Assembly (NCBI GenBank): GCA_024653795.1
Contig: JANLHY010000489.1
Span: 1 to 19,288, forward strand
DNA from: Candidatus Brocadiaceae bacterium
Lineage (GTDB): Bacteria; Planctomycetota; Brocadiia; Brocadiales; Brocadiaceae
Direction of reading: 5' to 3'
DNA length: 19,288 nucleotides
The translations under genes and the position numbers were made by a program. Below are positions 1 through 7,504 of the stretch, piece after piece; the first letter of the stretch is position 1; each line of letters begins with the position of its first letter. A model generated the notes under the pieces. That model was not told the origin of the DNA and ran no database searches. It saw only the letters and a program-made list of their open reading frames with translations.

Positions 1-17
1 AGATAGTATTCCCAAAG

Positions 18-95
<78 letters not shown>

Positions 96-110
96 ATAAA
101 ATCAATGGTT

Positions 111-1163
111 TCAGAAATTTGCCACATCTCGTTTTCCCTCCACTGTAGTCAAATTGTAGTCAGCCTCTAAAATCTGAACTCCATCCCTCAAGCTATCGGG
201 ACAATGATGTGAATACCTTTGGGTCATTCTTATATCTTGATGACCTAATAGCTTGGATATTTTATAAATATCAATGCCCCTTTGCGCTAACCGTGTAGCA
301 AAGGTATGCCTTAAATCGTGGAAATGGAAGTTCTGGATACCTGTCTTATCTAAAGCAATATTAAAAGCCCTTCTAAGATTATGTCGGTCAATCTTAGTTG
401 ACATATTGCTTAGAAATACAAGATCACTTTTCAGATTTCTTATCTTTGACTTTTCCATTAAAATATCAAGTACAATTTGATTTAACGGAATTGTCCTTGG
501 TTTGCCGTTCTTTGACTCTTGTATAATGATGATTTTACGGAACAAGTCAACTCTACTCCATTGAAGAGAAAGCAATTCGTCTTGACGCAAACCAGTGTTT
601 AGATCAAAGATAATTATATCTTTTAGCCATGACAAAGAGTTTTCTAGCAATCTTTTTTCATCTTCCGCATTTAACCAACGATCTCTTTCGTTATTTTCTT
701 TTTCTTTAGGCACTCTAGACACAGGATTATCTCTAATCCATTCCCATTCTTTAACAGCCAGATTAAATGCCTTTGACAGCATTGCTAACTCTCTGTTAAT
801 AGTAGAGGGTTTTATGCCTTTGTTTTTCCGTAGTACCTTATATTCAGAAATCAACTTTGGTTTTATGTCAGAAAGTTTTGAATTGCCCCAAAATGTTGCC
901 AGATGTTTTAAAGATGAAGCATAACTCTTTTGCATGTTCTTTGACACCTTTGGAGCATGTTCCTGCATAAATTTTTCCATCATGTCTTTAAAAGTTTTGC
1001 TTTGACCAACGGGCTTATCAAAGAATTTCCCCTCTGCTATTTCAGCCCTAATCTTTGCCTCTATTGCCTGAGCAAGCCTCCTATCATCCGTTTCAAGACT
1101 CTTTTGTACTTTCTTGTCTTCATACCTAATACAAGTCCACCAGACACCACCCCGTTTAAACAT
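111..1163 (-). CDS. int: Tyrosine recombinase, island integrase
   Basis: This 350-residue phage-type integrase would carry out site-specific recombination between the tRNA-Pro attB site and the island att site. The N-terminus (about 1-50) looks like an arm-binding domain, residues 55-150 form the SAM-like core-binding domain, and 165-325 the catalytic domain. The full catalytic set is visible: R193 in TGLRQDE, K218 in the beta-hairpin, H282 and R285 in HDLRHTFATRL, H308 in LLGHQD and the nucleophile Y317. The length is normal for the family. The start ATG overlaps the 3' end of the upstream xis-like gene by 8 bp, so the two are probably cotranscribed. The last 30 codons contain two TGACTACA motifs in reverse orientation, discussed as possible arm sites. 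The gene appears intact. Confidence 0.95.
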   Translation of the reverse strand: MFKRGGVWWTCIRYEDKKVQKSLETDDRRLAQAIEAKIRAEIAEGKFFDKPVGQSKTFKDMMEKFMQEHAPKVSKNMQKSYASSLKHLATFWGNSKLSDIKPKLISEYKVLRKNKGIKPSTINRELAMLSKAFNLAVKEWEWIRDNPVSRVPKEKENNERDRWLNAEDEKRLLENSLSWLKDIIIFDLNTGLRQDELLSLQWSRVDLFRKIIIIQESKNGKPRTIPLNQIVLDILMEKSKIRNLKSDLVFLSNMSTKIDRHNLRRAFNIALDKTGIQNFHFHDLRHTFATRLAQRGIDIYKISKLLGHQDIRMTQRYSHHCPDSLRDGVQILEADYNLTTVEGKRDVANF

Positions 1164-1452
1164 ATTTTACTCCTTTCCCGGGACTGATTGTGTCTGTATG
1201 ACCGCAAAAGGCATTATAATTATTATCATGGACATCATCAAGGATTTTGTTTGCCATCCTATCGCATTGTTCTGTATCACGTTTTAAAGAAGCCAATAAC
1301 CTGTCAATGTCCTCTAGGTCAAAGAGTACCCGCCGACCTAGCTTAATTGACGGTATACGCCCTATACTTGCCCACTCATAAAGAGTCTTGACAGGCAAAG
1401 AGGTATATGCAGAAACTTCTTTTATATTTACGTATCGTTTTTTCATTGCCAT
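1156..1452 (-). CDS. xis: Excisionase-like helix-turn-helix DNA-binding protein
   Basis: This small basic protein (98 residues, or 96 from the second ATG at 1446) has the MerR/excisionase fold pattern. Residues about 8-50 read as a winged helix: VNIKEVSAYTSLPVKTLYEWASIG, then a wing with GRRVLFDLEDIDRLL. That pattern is typical of Xis/AlpA-type proteins that bend att DNA and drive excision. It lies directly upstream of int on the same strand and overlaps it by 8 bp, which supports the role. The last about 40 residues are Asn- and Asp-rich and unlike the family. No strong ribosome binding site precedes either ATG, so the exact start is unsure. It could instead be a regulator of int. Confidence 0.78.
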   Translation of the reverse strand: MAMKKRYVNIKEVSAYTSLPVKTLYEWASIGRIPSIKLGRRVLFDLEDIDRLLASLKRDTEQCDRMANKILDDVHDNNYNAFCGHTDTISPGKGVKYV

Positions 1453-1570
1453 GTAAAAGTTTAAACATGAATGACTTTGGTTTACATACTTAATTTCTAA
1501 ATTATAAAATCACCTTTTATACAAATACGCAATAACCCTGAGACAATAAAACAATTTTACTAAAGGAAAA

Positions 1571-1660
1571 GTAATCATCTTTTGAATGTCTAAAATGCTA
1601 GGCTTCAGGAAAAGACCCCTGATGCCTGGCATCTCTTAACGCCATTCAAAATATCATTAC
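1571..1660. repeat. 90-bp imperfect inverted repeat, candidate replication or transfer origin
   Basis: Outer arms 1571-1588 and 1643-1660 (18 bp each) pair at 16 of 18 positions. Inner arms 1595-1609 and 1618-1632 (15 bp each) pair at 13 of 15 around an 8-nt loop. The whole unit could extrude as a long hairpin. It lies in the gap between the 3' end of the Rep_trans-type gene and the excisionase gene, a plausible place for a nick site or single-strand origin. A bidirectional transcription terminator is the main alternative, although no T-run directly follows the stem. Confidence 0.6.
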
Positions 1661-1718
1661 TTATTGGTAATTTATAGTTTTATCGTCTCAATTGTCCTTT
1701 AATACACACATCCCGAAG

Positions 1719-1739
1719 CGAGGCTACAATACAGCCTCG
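1719..1739. repeat. Perfect 7-bp hairpin in the xis-rep gap
   Basis: CGAGGCT at 1719-1725 and AGCCTCG at 1733-1739 are perfectly complementary and enclose a 7-nt loop. It lies 82 bp beyond the rep stop codon and about 60 bp from the larger 1571-1660 inverted repeat. It may be part of the same origin region or a transcriptional signal. Apart from these two structures I see nothing in the 368-bp gap 1453-1820. Confidence 0.5.
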
Positions 1740-1820
1740 ATTCCTCGATGCACGTCGGAATAAACACATAAGAGGATTTAAAAGCAGAAAACACCCCCTT
1801 TTGTTTAGATCAAAATTGTT

Positions 1821-2627
1821 TCAACTTGTGGCATTTAATAATGCCAAATGTTTTGGCGTCCACCGTTCCTTTCCACTATAAACCAGGTATTGAACATATG
1901 AGAAAAAATGCTTGCCCATTTTCGCTTTCATTAAAGCCAGACTTGGGGAAACTTGTCTTTCTACCCACGCCGTTACTTGAGTTAATGTCCTTTGAACTTT
2001 TTTTACAGTAAGTTTTACTTTTTCTACATCACCCAAATATATGTCCCACCACTCGGAAATATCCCATCTTGATTTATTGCTGTCATTTGAAGGCTCTACG
2101 AAGTTTAAATACCTCTTAAGCACACCCGCGACTAGTTTTCCCAGGTCGTCAGTCTTTACTATCTCTTTTGCCATTTCTTGCGCCCGTTCGTCCCTCGTTT
2201 CAACTTCAACCCTATTCCAAAAGTAATCAACGCCCATTTGCTTTGATTTTTCGTACATTCTGCATTTAATCATTGAGCTATTACTGCCGAAATATACGGT
2301 CATTCCGTTATTTCCCTCTAACTCGTTTAAACCATAGCTTACCCTGACATCTGCCTTTCTGAATATGGACTTTACTTCTCTTTTGCGCACTTTGTCGGCA
2401 ATATCATCGATTTTAAAATAACCCTTATAATCATCAATTGCCGTATCCAACCTCGTAAAATGTCCACCTTTACTCAAGACCTCTTTAAATAATTGTTGCC
2501 ATTTATTACCGTGTATATTCTCATATTCTCTGCACCCCATACCTGACATCATTACATGAACACCCATATTGTCACACTTTCTATGTTGTCTACTTTTGTA
2601 CTTCATGATACATTTTTGATAATGCAA
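1821..2627 (-). CDS. Rep_trans-type replication initiation factor, N-terminally short
   Basis: This protein resembles the Rep_trans family (pT181 RepC/ICEBs1 NicK type), relaxases that nick an origin and start rolling-circle replication. The visible pattern runs in family order: HVMMSGMGCREYE near 24-36, TRLDTAIDD at 58-66, and an MTVYFGS strand followed by RMYEKSKQ at 109-130, where Y125 is a possible catalytic tyrosine. A helical C-terminus follows. The 268-residue reading starts at TTG (2627). Usual family members are longer and carry an extra N-terminal segment that is missing here. A 13-codon peptide (2631-2672) lies upstream in the same frame, separated by a TAA stop. The gene may be a truncated version or may use an unusual start. 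It is consistent with an autonomously replicating excised island. Confidence 0.72.
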   Translation of the reverse strand: MHYQKCIMKYKSRQHRKCDNMGVHVMMSGMGCREYENIHGNKWQQLFKEVLSKGGHFTRLDTAIDDYKGYFKIDDIADKVRKREVKSIFRKADVRVSYGLNELEGNNGMTVYFGSNSSMIKCRMYEKSKQMGVDYFWNRVEVETRDERAQEMAKEIVKTDDLGKLVAGVLKRYLNFVEPSNDSNKSRWDISEWWDIYLGDVEKVKLTVKKVQRTLTQVTAWVERQVSPSLALMKAKMGKHFFSYVQYLVYSGKERWTPKHLALLNATS

Positions 2628-2630
2628 ATT

Positions 2631-2672
2631 TTAAACGAGTTTTTCTTGTTGTGCTTCGTTATGCTTACGCAT
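2631..2672 (-). other. 13-codon upstream peptide in frame with the rep gene
   Basis: The peptide MRKHNEAQQEKLV starts at ATG 2672 and stops at TAA 2631-2633, two codons before the TTG assigned as the rep start. It shares the rep frame, so it may be the true rep N-terminus left after an internal deletion. It could also be a leader peptide or chance. There is no independent support for expression. Confidence 0.3.
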
Positions 2673-2867
2673 GTCTACCGCTCCACTCAGCACGTTATTC
2701 CATATGTTTAGAAGGGTTGCCAGGCCGTGAACGTATGGAATGCAAGGTATTGGCAAATAGGGGTAAGAGGTTTTACAGTAAACGGGGACAAATATAGAGG
2801 TACTTCTATTTTCCCATCGTACGGTATAAACCTTTTAAAACAAATAACTTTTCTCATAGATATTTTA

Positions 2868-2897
2868 TTGAGATTATGGATAATGTTAATTTATATT
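2868..2897 (+). promoter_or_regulatory. Possible sigma70-type promoter for the transporter operon
   Basis: A TTGAGA box (2868-2873) and a TATATT box (2892-2897) are separated by 18 bp. Each matches the consensus at 5 of 6 positions. The site ends 46 bp before the first permease ATG. It is the best promoter-like site in the AT-rich gap 2673-2943, but AT-rich DNA gives such matches easily. Confidence 0.4.
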
Positions 2898-2943
2898 ACT
2901 CGTTTAAAATAACACGTAATATTGAGTTGGCGTATTTATCGTT

Positions 2944-3810
2944 ATGCAAATATTAATAAATGGAACTATTCAAGGTTTGCTTATATCGCTACTGGCAATT
3001 GGCTTTTCGATTGTCTATAATTCAACAGGCATAATTTACATTGCCCAAGGCGCTATTTATACCCTTTCCCCTTTCCTTCTCTTTTCCTTCATAAAAGTTG
3101 GAATAGGTATTCCTATTGCAGTTTTCTTTACTTTCGTTATAACCATCTTTTTGTCAATGTCTTTCGAAAAGATAAACCATTGGCCCCTTTATAAGAAAGA
3201 GGCTTCTCCTCTGATACAATTAATTTCATCACTTGGAATTTATATCATTATTGTGCAGATTATTGTTCTTATCTGGGGAAATGAAACAAAAGTCTTACGG
3301 GCAGGAGTTGATACTACCTGTAACTTTTTGGGAGTAATTCTCACAAAGTCGCAGATAATAGGCGGCATGACGGGTCTGCTCTTCATAATACTATTTTTGA
3401 TATGGCTTAAAAAGTCTGATACCGGATTAATGCTCATTGCCCTTTCGGATAATCCCGTTCAACTCTCACTTCTTGGGCATGACATAGTCAAACTCAGGCT
3501 TTTGACATTTGGTATAAGCGGACTTTTCACAACCACTGCGGCAAGCCTTACCGCCTTGGACGTTGGTTTTGATCCCCAGGGCGGCCTAAATGCCGTATTA
3601 ATTGCAATTGTTGCAACCATTATCGGCGGCAAGGGATCCTTTGTTGGCCCTGTTATGTGTGGAGTTTTACTGGGAATAGTACGATCTCAGGTGGTTTGGT
3701 ATACATCTGCACGGTGGGAAGACGCATTAACCTTCCTTTTTCTTGTCCTTTTTCTTTTTTTCAGACCCCAGGGTATTTTGGGGAGCAAGGGAAGGATTGA
3801 ATCGTTATGA
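2944..3810 (+). CDS. livH: Branched-chain amino-acid type ABC permease, LivH-like
   Basis: This 288-residue polytopic inner-membrane protein has about eight hydrophobic segments. The N-terminal pattern (NGTIQGLLISLLAIGFSIVY, followed by GAIYTL) and the glycine-rich cytoplasmic loop ATIIGGKGSFVGPVMCG near 225-245, which contacts the ATPase, are typical of LivH/BraD/UrtB permeases. The C-terminus FFRPQGILGSKGR is also a family signature. Its stop overlaps the start of the LivM-like gene by 4 bp (ATGA), so the two are translationally coupled. The substrate cannot be read from the permease; this family imports amino acids, urea, short amides and other small polar molecules. The ribosome binding site is weak. 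Confidence 0.93.
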   Translation: MQILINGTIQGLLISLLAIGFSIVYNSTGIIYIAQGAIYTLSPFLLFSFIKVGIGIPIAVFFTFVITIFLSMSFEKINHWPLYKKEASPLIQLISSLGIYIIIVQIIVLIWGNETKVLRAGVDTTCNFLGVILTKSQIIGGMTGLLFIILFLIWLKKSDTGLMLIALSDNPVQLSLLGHDIVKLRLLTFGISGLFTTTAASLTALDVGFDPQGGLNAVLIAIVATIIGGKGSFVGPVMCGVLLGIVRSQVVWYTSARWEDALTFLFLVLFLFFRPQGILGSKGRIESL

Positions 3811-4676
3811 ACTATATTCTCCATCTTCTTATTTATCTTGATATATATATCATCATTACCCTGTCATTAAACCTCTTAATTGGCTACAGCGGGCTATTCC
3901 AACTGGCGCATGCCGCTTATTATGGCATTGGCGCATATACTACGGCACTGCTAATGGTTCGTCACGGATGGGGTTTTATTCCGGCGGTAATTTCTTCTAT
4001 CTTTATAACGGGCTGCCTGAGTTTTTTGGTTTCAGTTCCCGCCTGGCGTTTCAGGAAAGATTACTTTGTTATACTTTCTCTAGCCGTACAGGTTACAATT
4101 TACAGTCTCCTTTATAACTGGATAGACCTTACCAATGGCCCTTTTGGGATAACGGGCATACCGCGGCCAAGCATTCTGGGCTATAAAATTAATACCTTGT
4201 TTAAAATGTTTTCCCTTTCCACGGTTCTTACGCTAGCCTGTGGAATTGTTGTATTTATATTGTTGCGTTCCCCCTGGGGAAGGGTGTTAAACGCAATGAG
4301 AGATGATGAACTTGCGGCCCGCGGGATTGGGAAAAATACCAGACTATTTAAGATTCAGGTATTCTTCATATCCTGTGCAATGGTGGCCATTGCGGGCAGC
4401 CTGTATGCCACATATGTGAGCTATATCGACCCCACCTCTTTCACTCTGGATGAATCCATATTGATGATCAGCATGATCATCGTCGGTGGCACGGGAAATT
4501 TCAGAGGGCCCATTGTAGGCGCCCTCACCCTTATAGCAATCCCGGAAATTTTAAGGTTTTTATATATCCCGGACGTCATTGCTGCAAATATAAGACTTTT
4601 GATATACGGTTTACTTATTATTACAATGGTGCACTTGAGACCGCAGGGTTTGGCAGGCAAATATCGGTTTAAATAA
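3807..4676 (+). CDS. livM: Branched-chain amino-acid type ABC permease, LivM-like
   Basis: This 289-residue protein is the second membrane subunit. The sequence shows the LivM pattern: an early NLLIGYSGLFQLAHAAYYGI motif (about 23-42), repeated hydrophobic segments, an RSPWGRVLNAMRDDELAARG stretch, which is the conserved coupling region of LivM proteins, then GGTGNFRGPIVGA near 226-238 and the C-terminal LRPQGLAGKYRFK. It would pair with the LivH-like subunit to form the pore. Its start overlaps livH. A 106-bp gap follows before the fused ATPase gene, and that gap holds a three-unit decamer repeat. The gene appears complete. Confidence 0.93.
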   Translation: MNYILHLLIYLDIYIIITLSLNLLIGYSGLFQLAHAAYYGIGAYTTALLMVRHGWGFIPAVISSIFITGCLSFLVSVPAWRFRKDYFVILSLAVQVTIYSLLYNWIDLTNGPFGITGIPRPSILGYKINTLFKMFSLSTVLTLACGIVVFILLRSPWGRVLNAMRDDELAARGIGKNTRLFKIQVFFISCAMVAIAGSLYATYVSYIDPTSFTLDESILMISMIIVGGTGNFRGPIVGALTLIAIPEILRFLYIPDVIAANIRLLIYGLLIITMVHLRPQGLAGKYRFK

Positions 4677-4710
4677 AGAAATTTCAGACTATCGCTCATA
4701 AAGTAAAATG

Positions 4711-4740
4711 TTCGTGTCAATTCGTGTTCATTAGTGGCTA
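4711..4740. repeat. Three tandem degenerate 10-bp units
   Basis: Positions 4711-4720, 4721-4730 and 4731-4740 read TTCGTGTCAA, TTCGTGTTCA and TTAGTGGCTA. The shared TTxGTG pattern recurs with an exact 10-bp period, one helical turn. It sits between livM and the fused ATPase gene. It could be a dispersed intergenic repeat or an operator; no function can be assigned. Confidence 0.45.
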
Positions 4741-4782
4741 AAAGAGTATCAAAAGAGATAACCTGAAAACACACATTTAATA

Positions 4783-6264
4783 ATGTCAACAATATTAGAA
4801 AAAGAAAATACCGTCCTTTCAGTAAGAGGACTTAAAAAGTCCTTTGGCGGACAGGTCATACTTGACGATGTCTCGTTAGACCTCAAACGGGGCGAAGTGG
4901 TACTTCTGAGAGGTGAAAACGGTTCTGGCAAAACCACCCTTGTAAACATTCTGACCGGAAACCTTGAGCCTGATAAAGGTGAAATACATCTCAATATCAA
5001 CGGGAACAAAGAAATATTTTCCTGGCCACGGCGTTGGTGGAAAGAGGTAAATCCCTTTGACCATTTTACCCCGGAAAGGCTTGTATGGGAAGGCGTCGGA
5101 AGGGTCTGGCAGGATATAAGACTCTTCCCCACGATGTCCACCCTGGAAAATGTCATGGTATCTTCCCCAAAACAACGCGGTGAAAATCCCGCGCTTGCCT
5201 TGATAAGCAGCAAAGCAAAAAGTGAAAACAAGCAGAACAAAAAGATATCTTCCGAATGGTTGAGCAAACTAGGGCTTGGGGACAGGCTTGATTCGTCATG
5301 CGATAAGATTTCGCTTGGCCAGATGAAGCGGGTTGCCATTGCCAGGGCGATACAGGCGGGGGCAAAGATACTTTTCCTCGACGAACCGCTATCCGGCCTT
5401 GATAATAGCGGTATATCATATGTCATGAAGTATCTCGAAACCATTGCAAGGGAAAGCGCAATAACCCTCGTCATCGTGGAGCATGTATTTAACATCTCCA
5501 CTATATTGAAGCTTGCAAGCGCCGTCTGGACGCTTTCGCATGGTAGGGTGCAAATCAACAAAGCGCATGAAATCAAGGAAAGTACCGTAAACAATGGAAA
5601 CCACCTCCATAATCTTTTACGGCAGATTGCTGGTAATAAAGGAAAGATTTATACGAAACAACTCCCTAACGGCGCTAAACTCAACGTAGTAAATACTGAT
5701 AGCCTTGAAGAATCTCAAGCAATCCTTGAGGTAAAAGACCTAGTAGTAAAGAGGGGCATAAGGACGGTAATAGACGGACTTTCTCTTTCGCTCAGAGCAG
5801 GGCATTTTTACCTGCTCGAAGCCCCCAATGGGTGGGGCAAAAGCTCACTCCTAGACGTCATCGCTGGTATTCATCCATCCGAATCAGGAAACATTATACT
5901 GAAGGGAGAAGAAATAAATTCTTTGCCAACATATAGTCGGATAAAAAAGGGCATTACATATCTGAGGTCACAACAGTCTGTGTTTACCTCATTAAATGTA
6001 GAAGAACAAAGAAGGCTGGCAAAAACAGATAGACAACTATTTGGTAACACGTTAAATTGTAAAACAAAAGGGGGCTGTCTAAGCGGTGGCGAAAAACAGA
6101 AATTATTGATAGATATGTTGCCTGCGGCGAATGTCTATCTCCTGGATGAGCCTATGATAGGATTAGACAATGTATCTATTGGGAGATTAGTAGAATTAAT
6201 TAAGCAAATGACTGTGAAATGGAAAACGGTATTGATAACAGTTCCTGAATATAAGGAGGTATAA
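4783..6264 (+). CDS. Single-chain double ABC ATPase, LivG-LivF fusion
   Basis: This 493-residue protein carries two ABC ATPase domains, usually encoded by separate livG and livF genes. Domain 1 (about 10-260) has Walker A GENGSGKT (44-51), signature SLGQM (177-181), Walker B ILFLDE (196-201) and switch H234 in VIVEHV. Domain 2 (about 314-493) has Walker A APNGWGKS (347-354), signature LSGGE (433-437) and Walker B YLLDEP (452-457). The expected switch histidine is replaced in LITVPE (P488), and the protein ends a few residues later. Domain 2 may therefore hydrolyse ATP poorly, giving an asymmetric pair of sites. It would power the LivH/LivM pore. A linker of about 50 residues joins the domains. 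The stop lies 2 bp before the next small gene. Confidence 0.92.
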   Translation: MSTILEKENTVLSVRGLKKSFGGQVILDDVSLDLKRGEVVLLRGENGSGKTTLVNILTGNLEPDKGEIHLNINGNKEIFSWPRRWWKEVNPFDHFTPERLVWEGVGRVWQDIRLFPTMSTLENVMVSSPKQRGENPALALISSKAKSENKQNKKISSEWLSKLGLGDRLDSSCDKISLGQMKRVAIARAIQAGAKILFLDEPLSGLDNSGISYVMKYLETIARESAITLVIVEHVFNISTILKLASAVWTLSHGRVQINKAHEIKESTVNNGNHLHNLLRQIAGNKGKIYTKQLPNGAKLNVVNTDSLEESQAILEVKDLVVKRGIRTVIDGLSLSLRAGHFYLLEAPNGWGKSSLLDVIAGIHPSESGNIILKGEEINSLPTYSRIKKGITYLRSQQSVFTSLNVEEQRRLAKTDRQLFGNTLNCKTKGGCLSGGEKQKLLIDMLPAANVYLLDEPMIGLDNVSIGRLVELIKQMTVKWKTVLITVPEYKEV

Positions 6265-6266
6265 AA

Positions 6267-6479
6267 ATGAATGAGGTTCTATGTAGATATTTAAGCAAAA
6301 AAACAATAGAGGCTTACGTAACAATAAACAACTGGATGAGAACTTGGCAGAGGCCCTTAATAGTTACCCCTTGCTTGATTATCAGATAAAATATCAAAAT
6401 GCAGATAATGTGGCATATTTTTGATTATGAGGATGTATCAGAGGAAATGCACACAAAGTATATATACGTAATTAGCTAA
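6267..6479 (+). pseudogene. Small gene with two compensating frameshifts, or a sequence error
   Basis: A strong ribosome binding site (AAGGAGGT, 6253-6260) precedes ATG 6267, 2 bp after the fused ATPase gene. The opening frame (MNEVLCRYLSKK) runs into non-protein-like sequence and stops at 6387-6389. A shift of -1 near the run of seven A (6297-6303) gives a plausible acidic segment, NNKQLDENLAEALNSYPLL, then a stop at 6422-6424 after a run of five T. Restoring the original frame there gives DYEDVSEEMHTKYIYVIS and a stop at 6477-6479. Together this suggests a soluble protein of about 70 residues in the transporter operon. Both breaks lie at homopolymers, so decay, slippage and base-call error are all possible. 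I do not recognise the family. Confidence 0.45.
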
Positions 6480-6505
6480 GTTAATAACAAAATCGAGGGT
6501 AATAT

Positions 6506-7504
6506 ATGGCACAGTTTCCAGAAGTTCGTCTTAGACGCTATCGTTTGGATCAGGGCATCAGGAGAATGCTTGGAATGGAGTTTCCAACTCCGAATAAATT
6601 TATATGGCCTCTTTTTATTGTCGAAGGCCAAAATGTAATTAATCCGATAAAAACCCTGCCTGGTCAATATTTTTGTAGTATCGACATGGTAACATCAGCT
6701 CTTGAACCTGTAATAAAATCTGGGATAGGTGCGGTATTGTTATTCGGATTTGTAGAAAATAATCTTAAAACCGATGATGGAGCCTATGCTTTTAATGAAA
6801 ATGGTCTTGTTCAGCAGGCGATCAGAGAAATAAAACGTCATTTCCCGGAATTTCCAATTTTTACGGATACAGGAGTGAGTGGTTATACCACCCATGGCCA
6901 TAATGGTATGTCGGATGAAAACGGACAGATAGATAATGATGCCACATTGCAACTATTAACCAAAGTGGCCATTTCTCAGGCCGAGGCGGGAGCTTCCTGC
7001 GTTGCTCCGAGTGGGATGATGGATGGCCAGATACAGGCGCTTCGCACAGAATTGGACAAATCCGGATTTTATCAGGTGCTTATCATGAGTTATGCCGTCA
7101 AATTTGCCTCAAACTGCTATGATACCTTTCCATACGCTGTGCAAACACCAAGGAAACATGATCAACGTGTCAAAACCTATTTGGCCCCTCCCAATGACAT
7201 TCAACAGGCATTGAGGGAATCTGGACTTGATGAACTTGAAGGTGCTGATTTTGTCATGGTTAAACCGGCAATTTTTTATCTTGATGTTATTCATCAAATA
7301 AAAAATAAAGCTAATGTGCCAGTGGTGGCATATAATGTCAGCGGCGAATATTCCATGATTCATGCCATGGCAAAACAAAACTGGAGTGATTTATACCCCC
7401 TTGCCGGTGAATCCTTGTTGGCAATTCACCGTGCTGGAGCGGATCTGATAATTTCATACTGGGCTAATCAATACGATAAAATCTTTATGGAGATGAAACG
7501 TTGA
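6506..7504 (+). CDS. hemB: HemB-like protein, divergent porphobilinogen synthase family
   Basis: The 332-residue length and full-length similarity place it in the delta-aminolevulinic acid dehydratase (porphobilinogen synthase) family, a TIM barrel that condenses two 5-aminolevulinate molecules. Both catalytic lysines are present: K199 in SYAVKFAS and the Schiff-base K253 in VMVKPA. The NVSGEYSMIHA motif (277-287) is kept. The metal segment reads DTGVSGYTTHGHNG (121-134), so the three zinc cysteines of the E. coli enzyme are replaced by G123, S125 and N133. The usual MMDGR is MMDGQ (171-175), the preceding conserved Asp is Gly170, and the GPFR motif reads DTFP (206-209). These changes suggest an altered substrate or metal use. 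The ribosome binding site GAGGG precedes ATG 6506. It overlaps the next gene by 4 bp. It may not act in haem synthesis. Confidence 0.88.
   Translation: MAQFPEVRLRRYRLDQGIRRMLGMEFPTPNKFIWPLFIVEGQNVINPIKTLPGQYFCSIDMVTSALEPVIKSGIGAVLLFGFVENNLKTDDGAYAFNENGLVQQAIREIKRHFPEFPIFTDTGVSGYTTHGHNGMSDENGQIDNDATLQLLTKVAISQAEAGASCVAPSGMMDGQIQALRTELDKSGFYQVLIMSYAVKFASNCYDTFPYAVQTPRKHDQRVKTYLAPPNDIQQALRESGLDELEGADFVMVKPAIFYLDVIHQIKNKANVPVVAYNVSGEYSMIHAMAKQNWSDLYPLAGESLLAIHRAGADLIISYWANQYDKIFMEMKR

Noticed and set aside
2727..2912. 61-codon plus-strand frame upstream of livH
   Set aside because: No ribosome binding site, unusual composition, and it covers the likely promoter. Probably chance in AT-rich DNA.
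4749..5594. 281-codon minus-strand open frame over the ABC ATPase gene
   Set aside because: It lies antisense to a clear double ABC ATPase, is Ser/Cys-rich without any domain pattern, and has no separate support.
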